DNA from: JAHBVL01 sp963712055
GTDB taxonomy: Bacteria; Chloroflexota; Chloroflexia; Thermomicrobiales; UBA6265
Assembly: GCA_963712055.1 (NCBI GenBank)
Contig: CAVQGN010000004.1
Span: 124,001-188,000 of the forward strand
Direction: 5' to 3'
Length of the DNA stretch: 64,000 nt
Under the pieces are notes generated by a model. It did no database searches, had not been told where the DNA came from, and saw only the letters and a program-made list of their open reading frames with translations. Position 1 is the stretch's first letter. Every line of letters starts with the position of its first letter. Of this stretch, positions 34,023 to 43,006 are shown piece by piece. The position numbers were made by a program, and so were the translations under genes.

Positions 34023-35230
34023 CCTCCAATCGACTGACCGGAATGAGACCGGTCCTGGCCAGGCGATCGGTGTCTTTCGAAATGTCGCCGTGGGCTGCGG
34101 CTGATGCACTCCATGAGAGTTACCCCGACCCAATTCTTTTCGGGAATGGCGCTCCGGCAGCCGCATGTCAGCCAATCGAGCGGTTGCGGGAAGCCTCGGC
34201 AATCGCTTGGTCGGAGGCCTCCGGCGCGCTCGACTATGGCGAACTGGCCGGCTATGCGCCGCTCCGCGAACTGATTCTCGACCGGCTCGCAACCCGCGGG
34301 ATCAGCGCGAAGGGCGATGACATTCTGGTCACCAGCGGCAGTCAGCAGGGGATCGATCTGGTCGCGAAGCTCATGCTCGACCCCGGTGACGGCATCATCG
34401 TCGAGGGACCGACCTACATCGGCGCGATGCAGGTCTTCGACGCCTATGAAGCGCACTATTTCGTTTGCCCCGTCGATAGCGATGGCCTCTGCCCCGACAC
34501 CCTCGAGCAACTGCTCGGTAATCCCGAGAATCGGATAAAGATGATCTACACGATGCCGGTTTTCCAGAACCCAACCGGATCGATCATGTCCGAGGAGCGC
34601 CGGGGTCGATTGCTAAACGCGGCCGCGCGACACGGTGTGCTGGTCGTCGAGGATGATCCCTACGGCGAACTCTGGTTTGATACCCCTCCACCCGCAGCGT
34701 TGAGATCGGTTGCAGAGGACGTGATTTATCTCGGCACGTTTTCGAAAACGATTGCGCCGGGAATCCGAGTCGGTTGGATGGTGGCGCCACCCCAGCTGAT
34801 GCCCCTGTTGCTGCTCGCGAAAGAAGGCGTCGATATCAATAGCGACCGGATCATGACCCGGACCGTCTATCACACCGCGATCGGCTTTCTCGATGACCAC
34901 ATTGCTGAGCTTCGAGGTTTCTATGCCGAGCGACGCGATGCACTGGTCGATACTTTGGTCGAGGTGATGCCAGCCGACATCACGATTCCCCGACCGAACG
35001 GTGGTTTTTTCGAGTGGATCGAACTGGGTGATGACGAGGACAGCGTGGATTTGCTCCGAGTTGCAGCAGAACACGGAGTCGGTTTTCTGCCTGGAGCCTG
35101 GTTTTATCCAGCTGGGCAGTCACTGCCAAATGGGTTGCGGATGAGTTTTTCGGCGATGTCGCTCGAGCGGATCGTCGAAGGCGCGACTCGCCTCGGCGCA
35201 GCCATGGCCGATTATCGCGCGCGATCCTGA
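34019..35230 (+). CDS. PLP-dependent aminotransferase, LysN/2-aminoadipate aminotransferase-like
   Basis: Fold-type I class I/II aminotransferase of 403 residues. The PLP lysine lies in LGTFSKTIAPGIRVGW, the cofactor site in VVEDDPYGEL, and the N-terminal ILVTSGSQQGIDLVAKL and PTYIGAMQVFDAYEA match the LysN/MocR-core group. LysN makes 2-aminoadipate, the substrate of the lysX ligase in this window, so a role in the LysW lysine pathway is plausible. Other substrates such as aromatic or branched-chain amino acids cannot be excluded. It overlaps the AlaX gene by four bases. Confidence 0.85.
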   Translation: MTSNRLTGMRPVLARRSVSFEMSPWAAADALHESYPDPILFGNGAPAAACQPIERLREASAIAWSEASGALDYGELAGYAPLRELILDRLATRGISAKGDDILVTSGSQQGIDLVAKLMLDPGDGIIVEGPTYIGAMQVFDAYEAHYFVCPVDSDGLCPDTLEQLLGNPENRIKMIYTMPVFQNPTGSIMSEERRGRLLNAAARHGVLVVEDDPYGELWFDTPPPAALRSVAEDVIYLGTFSKTIAPGIRVGWMVAPPQLMPLLLLAKEGVDINSDRIMTRTVYHTAIGFLDDHIAELRGFYAERRDALVDTLVEVMPADITIPRPNGGFFEWIELGDDEDSVDLLRVAAEHGVGFLPGAWFYPAGQSLPNGLRMSFSAMSLERIVEGATRLGAAMADYRARS

Positions 35231-35239
35231 TCGGCGAAC

Positions 35240-35773
35240 CTAATAGACGATCTGGGAATGGACGGTATAGCCGTCGAGCCGTTCCCGTCCACCGAGCGCT
35301 TCGAGTTCGATCAGCACACAGATGCCGTCGACCACTGCTCCCAGCCGCTCGATGAGACTGACCGCGGCTTTGACTGTTCCACCGGTGGCCAGAAGATCGT
35401 CGACAATCACGACCTTTTCACCTGGCTGAATCGCGTCCGTATGGATTTCGACTGAATTGGTGCCATATTCAAGTGAATAGGCTTCGCTTAGCGTGGTGAA
35501 GGGGAGCTTGCCTGATTTCCGTACCGGGATCAAACCCGCGCCCAGGCAATAGGCAATTGGTGCGCCGAAGATAAACCCACGACTTTCGATGGAAACGATG
35601 TGACCGATGTTCTGATAGGGCTCGGCCATCAGATCGACGACCTGGCGGAAGGCATCCGCGTTGGCGAGCAGCGGCGTGATGTCGCGAAACTGGATACCTG
35701 GTTCCGGAAAATCCGGAATCGTCCGGATCAAACGGGAGAAGGACGCGATATCGGTGTCTGAGTGCTGGTGCAT
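35240..35773 (-). CDS. apt: Adenine phosphoribosyltransferase
   Basis: Purine salvage enzyme making AMP from adenine and PRPP. The PRPP loop is KVVIVDDLLATGGTVKAAV. The N-terminal segment IPDFPEPGIQFRDITPLLAN and the hood segment ESRGFIFGAPIAYCLGAG are diagnostic of Apt rather than other phosphoribosyltransferases. At 177 residues it is a normal length. It converges with the aminotransferase gene and has a separate start from the upstream thioredoxin-like gene. Confidence 0.96.
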   Translation of the reverse strand: MHQHSDTDIASFSRLIRTIPDFPEPGIQFRDITPLLANADAFRQVVDLMAEPYQNIGHIVSIESRGFIFGAPIAYCLGAGLIPVRKSGKLPFTTLSEAYSLEYGTNSVEIHTDAIQPGEKVVIVDDLLATGGTVKAAVSLIERLGAVVDGICVLIELEALGGRERLDGYTVHSQIVY

Positions 35774-35840
35774 CGGAGCAGGTTCCGTTCGTCTGCTAGG
35801 GCCGACTATATCCGCGGGTCAGTCTACCCGGTTCGCTAGG

Positions 35841-36416
35841 TTATCCGACGCGATAGGATGCGCGTTTGGTCCATTCCGAATCGGGATACCGGTCGGCGAG
35901 CATACTGGCGTTCTCCCGCAACCGCGCGGATGATCCCGATTCGAGAAACGCGACTAGCCCCTGCCGGTAAAGCGCCTCAGGCACAAACGGGCTTTCACGA
36001 TTGCGCTCTTCAATAGACGCAAGCAGATCGTGTGCACGTTGATACCCGGCCCACCGCAACGCGACCATCGCTTCGCCGATATCGAGGATGTCGAGAAACT
36101 CAGCCGGCGGCAGGAAGTCGAGCGATTCGTAGTGAATCCTGCCGCGGCGGTCACCAAACAGGATCGTCGGTGTCCAGTAAACGTTCAGCTCGCGTACTAC
36201 GCTGCGATCGCGCGAAAGATCGAGTTTGACCGGGATGAAACGGGAAGCGATCGCGTCATTGACGATGGGATCGGGATACGTCACGGTATCCAGCTGCTGA
36301 CAACCGAGTCAGGGATCCTTCGAGACATCGATCAGGAGCGCTTTTTTCGCGCTGCGGGAGATTTCTTGTGCGGCTGCGAAGTCGGTGGACCAAGGGATCG
36401 AAGGCGAGGCCGTCAT
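35841..36416 (-). CDS. Thioredoxin-like protein with in-frame TGA at the first redox Cys; candidate selenoprotein
   Basis: Reading through TGA at 36311-36309 joins two same-frame open segments into one 191-residue protein starting at the ATG at 36416, which follows AAAGGA. The joined motif is VSKDP-U36-LG-C39-QQLDTVTYPD, where the family normally has CxxC or CxGC, so position 36 would be selenocysteine. The fold continues FIPVKLDLSRDRSVVRELNV, then the cis-Pro loop WTPTILFGDRRG, and a C-terminal helical repeat-like part (EALYRQGLVAFLES). A hairpin CGGT...TCAG-CAG-CTGG...ACCG starts three bases after the TGA and could be part of a SECIS. A Cys-to-stop mutation or sequence error remains possible. 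Confidence 0.65.
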
Positions 36417-36529
36417 GGATCGTTCCTTTCCGGTACCCGGGGACGTTGCCGAAACGAGCGTCTGGATGATACTTTGCACGGCTGTCCGAGTGGTGGCGGA
36501 CACAGGTTGCACTCTCCTTTGCGAAATGG

Positions 36530-37441
36530 ATGCTGACGATGATGATCGATCGACGTTTTCTGCTCAAATCACTCACCGCGATCCCGCTCTCTCTCCTCCT
36601 GACCGCGAACCGTCTCGAACGAGCGTTGGCGACCGATGTGGTTCCAGCCGATCTTGGAACAATGACGGTTGTCGCTGGTGGGCTCGACTCGCGTTTGCCG
36701 GGCGAACCGGAGAACGCGGACGTGTTCATGATCGCCCGGGTTGACGTGCCGACCGGCAGCGTTCGCGCAGTTTCGATACCTCGTGATCTCTATCTCGAGA
36801 TCCCCGGGTTTGGTTACGACAAGATCACCCGAGCCTATGATTTCGGTTCCAAAGCCGACGGTGGTTCTTTCAGAGGCGGGAAAGAAGCGATCAAGGCAAC
36901 GGTTCTGGCCAATTTCGGTGTGTCCGTTGACCATGTTGCAGTCACAACCTTTGAGGGTTTCGAAAAGATTGTCGATGCCGTCGGTGGCGCGACACTTGTC
37001 AATCCGTATGACGTCTACGATGGTGAGTTCCCGACGATTGACTATGGGTACGAAGAGATATTTTACCCGGCGGGCGAGATCACGCTGAACGGCTCCGACG
37101 CACTCAAGTTCGTCCGCACCCGCCACCAGGATGGTGATCCCGGGAGAGTGATGCGTCAACATCTGGTTCTGCTGGCTCTGTTGGCGAAAGTGCAGCAACC
37201 GGCAATCCTTGGCCAACTGCCCGAACTCGTCGAGTCCTATCGCAAGGATGTGCGCAACGATCTTGGCGCTTCCCGGCGTCTGGCGCTCGCGTTAGCAGCG
37301 CCTCGTTTCTCAGCTGATTCGATCACGTTCTCAGATCTCAACTCGCTCGTCTATTCTGACTACACGGCTGAAGGGATGTGGATCTATTCAGGTGACTGGT
37401 CGCAGATTCCCGGCTACGTGCAATCGCAGTTGGCGGGTTGA
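36530..37441 (+). CDS. LytR-CpsA-Psr (LCP) family protein
   Basis: Extracytoplasmic phosphotransferase-like protein that attaches glycopolymers to cell wall in Gram-positive bacteria; its target in this organism is unknown. The N-terminus IDRRFLLKSLTAIPLSLLL combines a twin-arginine-like motif with a hydrophobic stretch. Active-site arginines are visible in VSIPRDLYLEIPG and KFVRTRHQDGDPGRVMRQ, with DALKF and DHVAVTTFEGFEKIVD typical of the LCP core. At 303 residues it is a compact member. It overlaps the upstream edge of tyrS and is probably co-transcribed with it. Confidence 0.9.
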   Translation: MLTMMIDRRFLLKSLTAIPLSLLLTANRLERALATDVVPADLGTMTVVAGGLDSRLPGEPENADVFMIARVDVPTGSVRAVSIPRDLYLEIPGFGYDKITRAYDFGSKADGGSFRGGKEAIKATVLANFGVSVDHVAVTTFEGFEKIVDAVGGATLVNPYDVYDGEFPTIDYGYEEIFYPAGEITLNGSDALKFVRTRHQDGDPGRVMRQHLVLLALLAKVQQPAILGQLPELVESYRKDVRNDLGASRRLALALAAPRFSADSITFSDLNSLVYSDYTAEGMWIYSGDWSQIPGYVQSQLAG

Positions 37442-37452
37442 GGAGTTTTGTA

Positions 37453-38751
37453 GTGTCAGACATAGAATCTCGCGACGCAGCGATTCGAGCCCGCAACGCC
37501 GGCGAAAACCCAATCGATTATTTCCGCCGCCGCGGCTATGTCTACGACATCACGGATGAGGATGGCTTGCGGGAAGCTCTGACCAGCGGACCGGTAACCG
37601 GGTACATCGGTTTCGACCCAACAGCACCGTCTCTTCACGTTGGTTCTCAGCTCGGCATGATGGTGCTCGCGGTGTTGCAGCGTTTCGGTCATCGCCCTAT
37701 CGCCCTTGGTGGTGGTGGAACCGCGATGGTCGGCGATCCGTCCGGCAAGACGTCGACCCGGCAAGCGCTGATGATCGAAGAGATCCAGCAAAACCTGACG
37801 ACCATCCTGCCCCAATTCGGCCAATTCCTCGACTTCGAGGGCGATAAGTTCGGAGCGAATCCGCCCGCTCTTCTGCTGAACAACGCCGACTGGTTGCTCA
37901 GACTCGGCTACATCGAGTTTCTGCGCGATATTGGTCGCCACTTCTCCGTCAACGAAATGCTCGCTGCTGAAACCTACAAACTGCGGGTCGATTCTGGCGC
38001 TGGCCTGAATTTCGTCGAATTCAACTACCGGATTGCGCAGGCCTACGACTTTCTGCATCTGCTTAGAGAGGAACAGTGCACGCTGCAAATGGGCGGTTCG
38101 GACCAGTGGGGGAACATCGTGGCCGGGGTCGATCTGATACGGCGAGCGGACAGCGTCAGAGCGTTTGGGCTTGTCTTTCCGTTGCTCACCACCGCCTCAG
38201 GTGCAAAGATGGGCAAGAGTGAGGGGAATTCGGTCTGGCTCGATGCGACGATGACCTCGCCATTCGACTACTACCAATACTGGGTCAACGTCGACGACCG
38301 CGACGTCGAAAAGCTCCTGAATCTCTATACCTTCCTGCCTGAGGAGGAGATTCACGATTTGGTGTCGGTCGGTGGTGATGCTCTCCGCGAATCCAAACGG
38401 GTGCTTGCGCGCGAAACCACCAGACTCGCTCATGGCGCCGCCGCCGCCGCCGAGGCTGAGCAGGCCGCCAAGGCACTCTTTGCATCAAGTGATTCAGCCG
38501 CGCTGCTCGATGATCCGACGGTTCCGACAACGTCAATCTCAAGCGCTGATCTGGCCGGAATGACTATCGCCGATCTCTTTGTTCGCGCAGGACTTGTGGG
38601 TTCGAAAAGTGAAGCCAAGAGGCTTGTTCAGCAGGGCGGTCTTTCAGTTGGCGCCAGCAAGGTCGATGATGCCGATCAGACCTTCGAAGCCGAGCTCCCG
38701 GTGCTGCTCAGGGTTGGCAAGAAGCGCTTTCGCCGGATCGAGATCGCCTGA
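37453..38751 (+). CDS. tyrS: Tyrosyl-tRNA synthetase
   Basis: Class I synthetase charging tRNA-Tyr. The GTG at 37453 follows GAGGAG and is preferred over the upstream TTG at 37438. The HIGH-type motif is PSLHVGSQLG, the tyrosine site contains MGGSDQWGNIVAG, and the KMSKS loop is KMGKSEGNSVWL, the usual bacterial variant. A C-terminal S4 RNA-binding domain begins around LFVRAGLVGSKSEAKRLVQ. No T-box leader precedes it. Confidence 0.96.
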   Translation: MSDIESRDAAIRARNAGENPIDYFRRRGYVYDITDEDGLREALTSGPVTGYIGFDPTAPSLHVGSQLGMMVLAVLQRFGHRPIALGGGGTAMVGDPSGKTSTRQALMIEEIQQNLTTILPQFGQFLDFEGDKFGANPPALLLNNADWLLRLGYIEFLRDIGRHFSVNEMLAAETYKLRVDSGAGLNFVEFNYRIAQAYDFLHLLREEQCTLQMGGSDQWGNIVAGVDLIRRADSVRAFGLVFPLLTTASGAKMGKSEGNSVWLDATMTSPFDYYQYWVNVDDRDVEKLLNLYTFLPEEEIHDLVSVGGDALRESKRVLARETTRLAHGAAAAAEAEQAAKALFASSDSAALLDDPTVPTTSISSADLAGMTIADLFVRAGLVGSKSEAKRLVQQGGLSVGASKVDDADQTFEAELPVLLRVGKKRFRRIEIA

Positions 38752-38754
38752 CGT

Positions 38755-40332
38755 TCAGGCCATTCCAGGCTCTGTTGGCGATGGCAACGGCGGTATCTGT
38801 TTCTGGGTCAGGAATGCCACGGCCGCGGTGCCGAGCATGATGATCGCGATAGCGACCGCTACCCGTTCGACCCCGATCGCGTCAGCGGCCACGCCGGCCA
38901 GTAGCGTGGGCAAAAGCGCTCCCAGATTCTGAGCCAACGATTGGGTCGCGATCACTTGTCCTCGCGATTCCTCAGGAGCGCGCATCAGCGTTACTGAACG
39001 AGCCGCCACTCCAACGACCGACGAGGAGAATCCTGCTGGAATGGAGAACAACATGACTAGCAACGCGAGCGGCGCGATCTTGACGGTCGCGGCGATGTTG
39101 CTAATTGGAAGCCCGAGAGTGTTTTCCAGTACATCGTAGATATCGTTCATGAACCCGAAGGCAGCAATTGAAAAAGCGAAAACCAGCAAGCCTGCCGTGG
39201 CTACAATCCGGAGCGATGTTCTGCTGGCGAGCCACGGCGCGGCTTTGAGACCAAGAATCACGCCAATCGCCGCCGGCGCGAAAACGAAAACGGTGTTTTC
39301 GGAAGAGGTGTCGAGAATGCGGCGCAGGTAAAGCGGTGCGATCACAACCAGGGCGCTCAGACCGATGCCAACGATGACGTCGATTGTCGAAACCCGGAAG
39401 ATCAGAGGATCACCAAACAGCACCCTCGCGCCGGTCAACAGGGTATCGCCTACTGACTCCGTTTCGACTTGTTTACGCCGACGCGCCAACGGTGTCGTTC
39501 GATCGAGCTGCATCGTCAGAAATGAAGCCGTCAGAAATAGCGTGGCGCAGATCGCGAAGAGATAGGTCGGATCACTCGTTTTCAGAAGAATTGGCGCCAG
39601 GATGATCAGTCCAAGCGCCTGGGCCGTGACGAGCGCCATATTCGAAGCCGCCTGGGCCTCGGTCAGGCGATGGATCGGAACAATCGAAGCGAGGGTTGCG
39701 CTCTCAGCCGGAGCGTAGAACTGGTGGATGATCCAGATTGCGAGAGTGATCGCAAAGATAGCGGCGACCGACTGACTACTCAGCGCAAAACTCAAGACGA
39801 AGACGAAACGGAGGATGTTGAGCGTAACCAGAAGCATCCGCTTCGGCATCGAATCGACAACCACCCCGGCCGGCAAACCAAACACGATCGCCGGAATCAC
39901 CGCACACACGACGAACAGCGAGTTCATGAAAGACGAGTCGGTGCCGTCGACGACAAGAACGAGCAACCCGTACATGAGAGCTCCTTGCGCCGTTTGACCC
40001 AGAAATCGCGAAAGCCAATAAGCGAAGAACGTCGGGTCGTCGAAGAGGGATCGCTGATTCCCGCTCGGAACCGACGGCGCCATCACGACGGTTTCCGCGA
40101 GAGTCGGTGCGATTTCAGCGGTGGTTTCGACCAACGGAGCAGGGGTCGTCGTTGAGGTTGTTGTGGGGGTCGCTGAAGGTGGCGGTGTCGTAGTGGTTGG
40201 CTTCTTGCGTGGTTTTGACGGGGAAGCCGACGATGATTTTGCCTTTGCATTGGCAGGAGATGCCTGTTTCCGCGGTTTCTTCGTAACCGGAGTAGTTTGG
40301 TCTTTTGGTGATTGCGACGCTGATGAGACCAC
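38755..40332 (-). CDS. MFS transporter with a low-complexity N-terminal tail
   Basis: Twelve-segment major facilitator-type permease of 525 residues. The first roughly 95 residues form a Lys/Ser/Pro/Thr-rich cytoplasmic tail with a TTTPPPSATPTTTSTTT stretch. The membrane part begins at FAYWLSRFLGQTAQGALMYG, with the loop GVVVDSMPKRMLL matching the MFS motif between helices 2 and 3. The substrate is unknown; similar proteins are called drug or enterobactin exporters. The tail is unusual in length. It converges with tyrS with a 3-base gap. Confidence 0.85.
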   Translation of the reverse strand: MVSSASQSPKDQTTPVTKKPRKQASPANAKAKSSSASPSKPRKKPTTTTPPPSATPTTTSTTTPAPLVETTAEIAPTLAETVVMAPSVPSGNQRSLFDDPTFFAYWLSRFLGQTAQGALMYGLLVLVVDGTDSSFMNSLFVVCAVIPAIVFGLPAGVVVDSMPKRMLLVTLNILRFVFVLSFALSSQSVAAIFAITLAIWIIHQFYAPAESATLASIVPIHRLTEAQAASNMALVTAQALGLIILAPILLKTSDPTYLFAICATLFLTASFLTMQLDRTTPLARRRKQVETESVGDTLLTGARVLFGDPLIFRVSTIDVIVGIGLSALVVIAPLYLRRILDTSSENTVFVFAPAAIGVILGLKAAPWLASRTSLRIVATAGLLVFAFSIAAFGFMNDIYDVLENTLGLPISNIAATVKIAPLALLVMLFSIPAGFSSSVVGVAARSVTLMRAPEESRGQVIATQSLAQNLGALLPTLLAGVAADAIGVERVAVAIAIIMLGTAAVAFLTQKQIPPLPSPTEPGMA

Positions 40333-40361
40333 GGGTGCGAGTCCTGGGCCAGTCCCGCCTG

Positions 40362-40868
40362 TCAGCGGAGGCTGGCGGTAATGATTGGGAGTGAGTCGCG
40401 GAGCTCATCCACACCTGGCCAGATGTCGATCAGGCTGAGAACGAGCAAAGTGTCGGCAATGAGCAGCATCGTCAGGACAACGATCGGTAAAACGATTCCA
40501 ATCGATGTCAGATAGGATCGGATTCCGAACCGGTCGATGCTGATTAGCAGAAACAATACCCACGAGATAGCCAACAGAATACTGGCCACTACCTGGGAAT
40601 CACTGTAGTCGAGTTCTTGCCAGACGAGGATCCCCAGATTTCCGAGCAGCAACAGACCGCCGGCGATCAGTGCAAGCGCCACGACTCCCCACCCGGCATG
40701 GGCGGAACGTTCATGAGGGAGCATCGAGGTGGGATGGCGCTGATGCGGCCACGCCCCTTCGACCGCGGTCTGAACGGCCTGCAACGTGAAAACCATCGCG
40801 ATCGAGACCCCGATCAGGATCCAGAGCAAATGATTATCGGTTTGCAGCGCGTCGGGAAACTCCGGCAT
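40362..40868 (-). CDS. Small integral membrane protein of unknown function
   Basis: A 168-residue protein with about four membrane segments: LLWILIGVSIAMVFTLQAV, AGWGVVALALIAGGLLLLG, VVASILLAISWVLFLLISI and IGIVLPIVVLTMLLIADTLL. Hydrophilic loops are short and carry no known motif. The start is put at the ATG at 40868 (MPEFPDALQTDN); another at 40898 is possible. It lies 29 bases upstream of the MFS gene on the same strand and is probably co-transcribed with it. Confidence 0.7.
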   Translation of the reverse strand: MPEFPDALQTDNHLLWILIGVSIAMVFTLQAVQTAVEGAWPHQRHPTSMLPHERSAHAGWGVVALALIAGGLLLLGNLGILVWQELDYSDSQVVASILLAISWVLFLLISIDRFGIRSYLTSIGIVLPIVVLTMLLIADTLLVLSLIDIWPGVDELRDSLPIITASLR

Positions 40869-40976
40869 AGCTAAGACTGGTTCCAATGGCAGGCACAACG
40901 TCGATCCGCGGCAAGCGCGAATTCAACTGGCGAGATTAGCACACTGCTCGGGTGCGCCATGGTGGCCAGAGGAGCT

Positions 40977-42032
40977 CTAGCTCTTCCAGGTCATGTCGAA
41001 AATCCGCAGCCAGTTGCCATGCCCAAAACGATCAAGTTGCTCTTGCGTATAACCGCGACTCTCGAGCTCGCTGATCAGGTTTGGCAAACCGGCGACATCG
41101 ACCAGATCGCCGGGCATCGTCGCACCATCGAAGTCGGATCCAAGACCGACCCTGGTATCACCAAGCTTGTCGACCAGGTAGTCGAGATGGTCAGCAATGC
41201 CCTTCACGCTGGTCGCCGCGGCGTCCCCGTTTCCGTCTGGATGGAGAAAGCCGACATGGAAGTTGACCCCGACGATGCCATCTGAGTCCTTGATGGCTTC
41301 GAGTTGGCGGTCGGTCAAATTGCGCGTGGACTGGCTGATGGCATGGACACCGGAGTGGGTTGCGACCAAAGGATGCTTCGAACGACCGGCAACGTCCCAG
41401 AATCCTTTTTCATTCAAGTGCGAAAGATCGATCATGATCCCGAGGTCGTTGCAGGCGTCGACCAGCGCTTCGCCGGCTTTGGTCAGCCCTGGACCAGTGT
41501 CGGGTGAACCGGGGAATTGGAATGGCACCCCATGCGCGAAAACGTTGTTTCGCGACCAGACCAACCCGAGTGAGCGGAGTCCGGCGAGGTAATAGGCTTC
41601 CAGAACCGAGAGTTCAGGATCGATCGGTTCGGCGCCTTCGAAATGGATTTCAATCGAAAATCGACCATCGGCGATGTTCTGGCGCAAGTCATTCGCCGTG
41701 CGGATAATCCCGACCTGGCCATCCGATTCGCGTTCCAGTGCGGCGAGCTGGGCCAGACTCTCAAGCGCGTACCGCTCGGCGTAGGACTGGGACATTTGAG
41801 GGGGCATGTTCGTGGGATCACCGTAGGGTGAAGCTGTCGGATCAGCCGTATCGATCTCCTCGACTTCCGGATCCCTCACGAAGACTGCGAAAAAGCCGCC
41901 AACCATCCCGCCCCGTTTGGCGCGCGGCAGATCGACATGGCCCTCGGCCGATTCCTCGAAAAACGATCGACCGGTTCCGCGGAGCGAAAGTATCGTGTCA
42001 TTGTGACCATCGAAGATGCTGGTGGTGCTCAA
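40977..42032 (-). CDS. Membrane dipeptidase-like (renal dipeptidase, M19) metallohydrolase
   Basis: Zinc-dependent dipeptidase of the amidohydrolase superfamily, 351 residues. Metal ligands are visible as His and Asp in FDGHNDTIL, the bridging Glu in IEIHFEGAEPI, and His in VATHSGVHAIS. The C-terminal GLGSDFDGATMPGDL is a family signature. Members cleave dipeptides with D- or L-residues, and some act on other small amides. No signal peptide is visible, so it is probably cytoplasmic. It is transcribed away from fabI. Confidence 0.92.
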   Translation of the reverse strand: MSTTSIFDGHNDTILSLRGTGRSFFEESAEGHVDLPRAKRGGMVGGFFAVFVRDPEVEEIDTADPTASPYGDPTNMPPQMSQSYAERYALESLAQLAALERESDGQVGIIRTANDLRQNIADGRFSIEIHFEGAEPIDPELSVLEAYYLAGLRSLGLVWSRNNVFAHGVPFQFPGSPDTGPGLTKAGEALVDACNDLGIMIDLSHLNEKGFWDVAGRSKHPLVATHSGVHAISQSTRNLTDRQLEAIKDSDGIVGVNFHVGFLHPDGNGDAAATSVKGIADHLDYLVDKLGDTRVGLGSDFDGATMPGDLVDVAGLPNLISELESRGYTQEQLDRFGHGNWLRIFDMTWKS

Positions 42033-42193
42033 ACCCGGGTTCCTTTCCTGAGGTTCGCGTGGATGTCATTTTCGGCATCATGCGCAATCATGCACGATAC
42101 TGGCAAGCAACAGCGTGCCCGCTCGGCGTCTACTGCATCGTCGCGGATGGACCTGGTGGCGGTGCTCATCTTGATCCATAAGGAGAGTTTTCG

Positions 42194-43000
42194 ATGACTT
42201 CAGGTGAGAACAGCGGCGGTTTGCTGAGTGGCAAAACGATCGTGCTGATGGGTGTGGCCAACAAATGGAGCATCGCCTATGGCATCGGACAGCAACTGCT
42301 CGAGCATGGCGCCACCCTCGCGGTCAGCTATCTCGACGAACGAATGAAACGGGATGCTGAAGCCCTGATCGCGGAATCGCCAGATAGTCGTCTCTATCCC
42401 TGCAATGTCGAATCAGACGAAGACCTGGATGCGCTGCGGGACAATCTCGCGGCCGATTTCGGCATGGTCCATGGCTATGTGCACAGCGTGGCGTTTGCTC
42501 CGAAAGAAGAAATGCAGCATCGCTTCCTGGAAACCACCAAGAACGGGTTCAACGTGGCTATGAACATCTCGGTCTATTCACTGATTTCAACCTCACAACG
42601 AATCGTACCGTTGATGACCGAAGGCGGCAGTATCCTGACCCTGACCTACATTGCGTCAGAACGCGCGTTTCCACGGTACAACGTGATGGGTATCGCCAAA
42701 GCCGCGCTCGAATCGACGGTCCGGTTCCTTGCCTACGATCTTGGTGGCGACGGTATCCGGGTCAACGCGATCTCGGCCGGACCGATCAGTTCTGCTTCCG
42801 CGCGTGGTATCCCTGGCTTTACCGATATGCTCGGCTATTTCAAGGACGTCGCGCCGATCAAATCACCGCTGACGAACCAGAACGTTGGCGATCTGGCCGT
42901 TTTTCTGACCAGTGATCTTTCCAGCGCGATCACCGGCGAAACGATCTTTGTCGACAACGGTTTCCATGCCATCGGCATGGCTCCCCCGCCGGAGAGATAG
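42194..43000 (+). CDS. fabI: Enoyl-[acyl-carrier-protein] reductase
   Basis: NADH-dependent reductase finishing each fatty-acid elongation cycle. This SDR protein of 268 residues has the cofactor motif MGVANKWSIAYGIGQQL and the FabI-type YxxMGxxK active site in PRYNVMGIAKAALES. The triclosan-site region GPISSASARGIPGF and the terminal TGETIFVDNGFHAIGM also match FabI. The ATG follows AGGAGAG. It is transcribed alone between the dipeptidase and amidohydrolase genes. Confidence 0.95.
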   Translation: MTSGENSGGLLSGKTIVLMGVANKWSIAYGIGQQLLEHGATLAVSYLDERMKRDAEALIAESPDSRLYPCNVESDEDLDALRDNLAADFGMVHGYVHSVAFAPKEEMQHRFLETTKNGFNVAMNISVYSLISTSQRIVPLMTEGGSILTLTYIASERAFPRYNVMGIAKAALESTVRFLAYDLGGDGIRVNAISAGPISSASARGIPGFTDMLGYFKDVAPIKSPLTNQNVGDLAVFLTSDLSSAITGETIFVDNGFHAIGMAPPPER

Positions 43001-43006
43001 GGCGAG

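Noticed and set aside
36284..36311. Treating the thioredoxin-like region as two separate short genes
   Set aside because: Both segments are in the same frame, and the residues around the TGA form one continuous family motif; the downstream part alone lacks the start of the thioredoxin fold.
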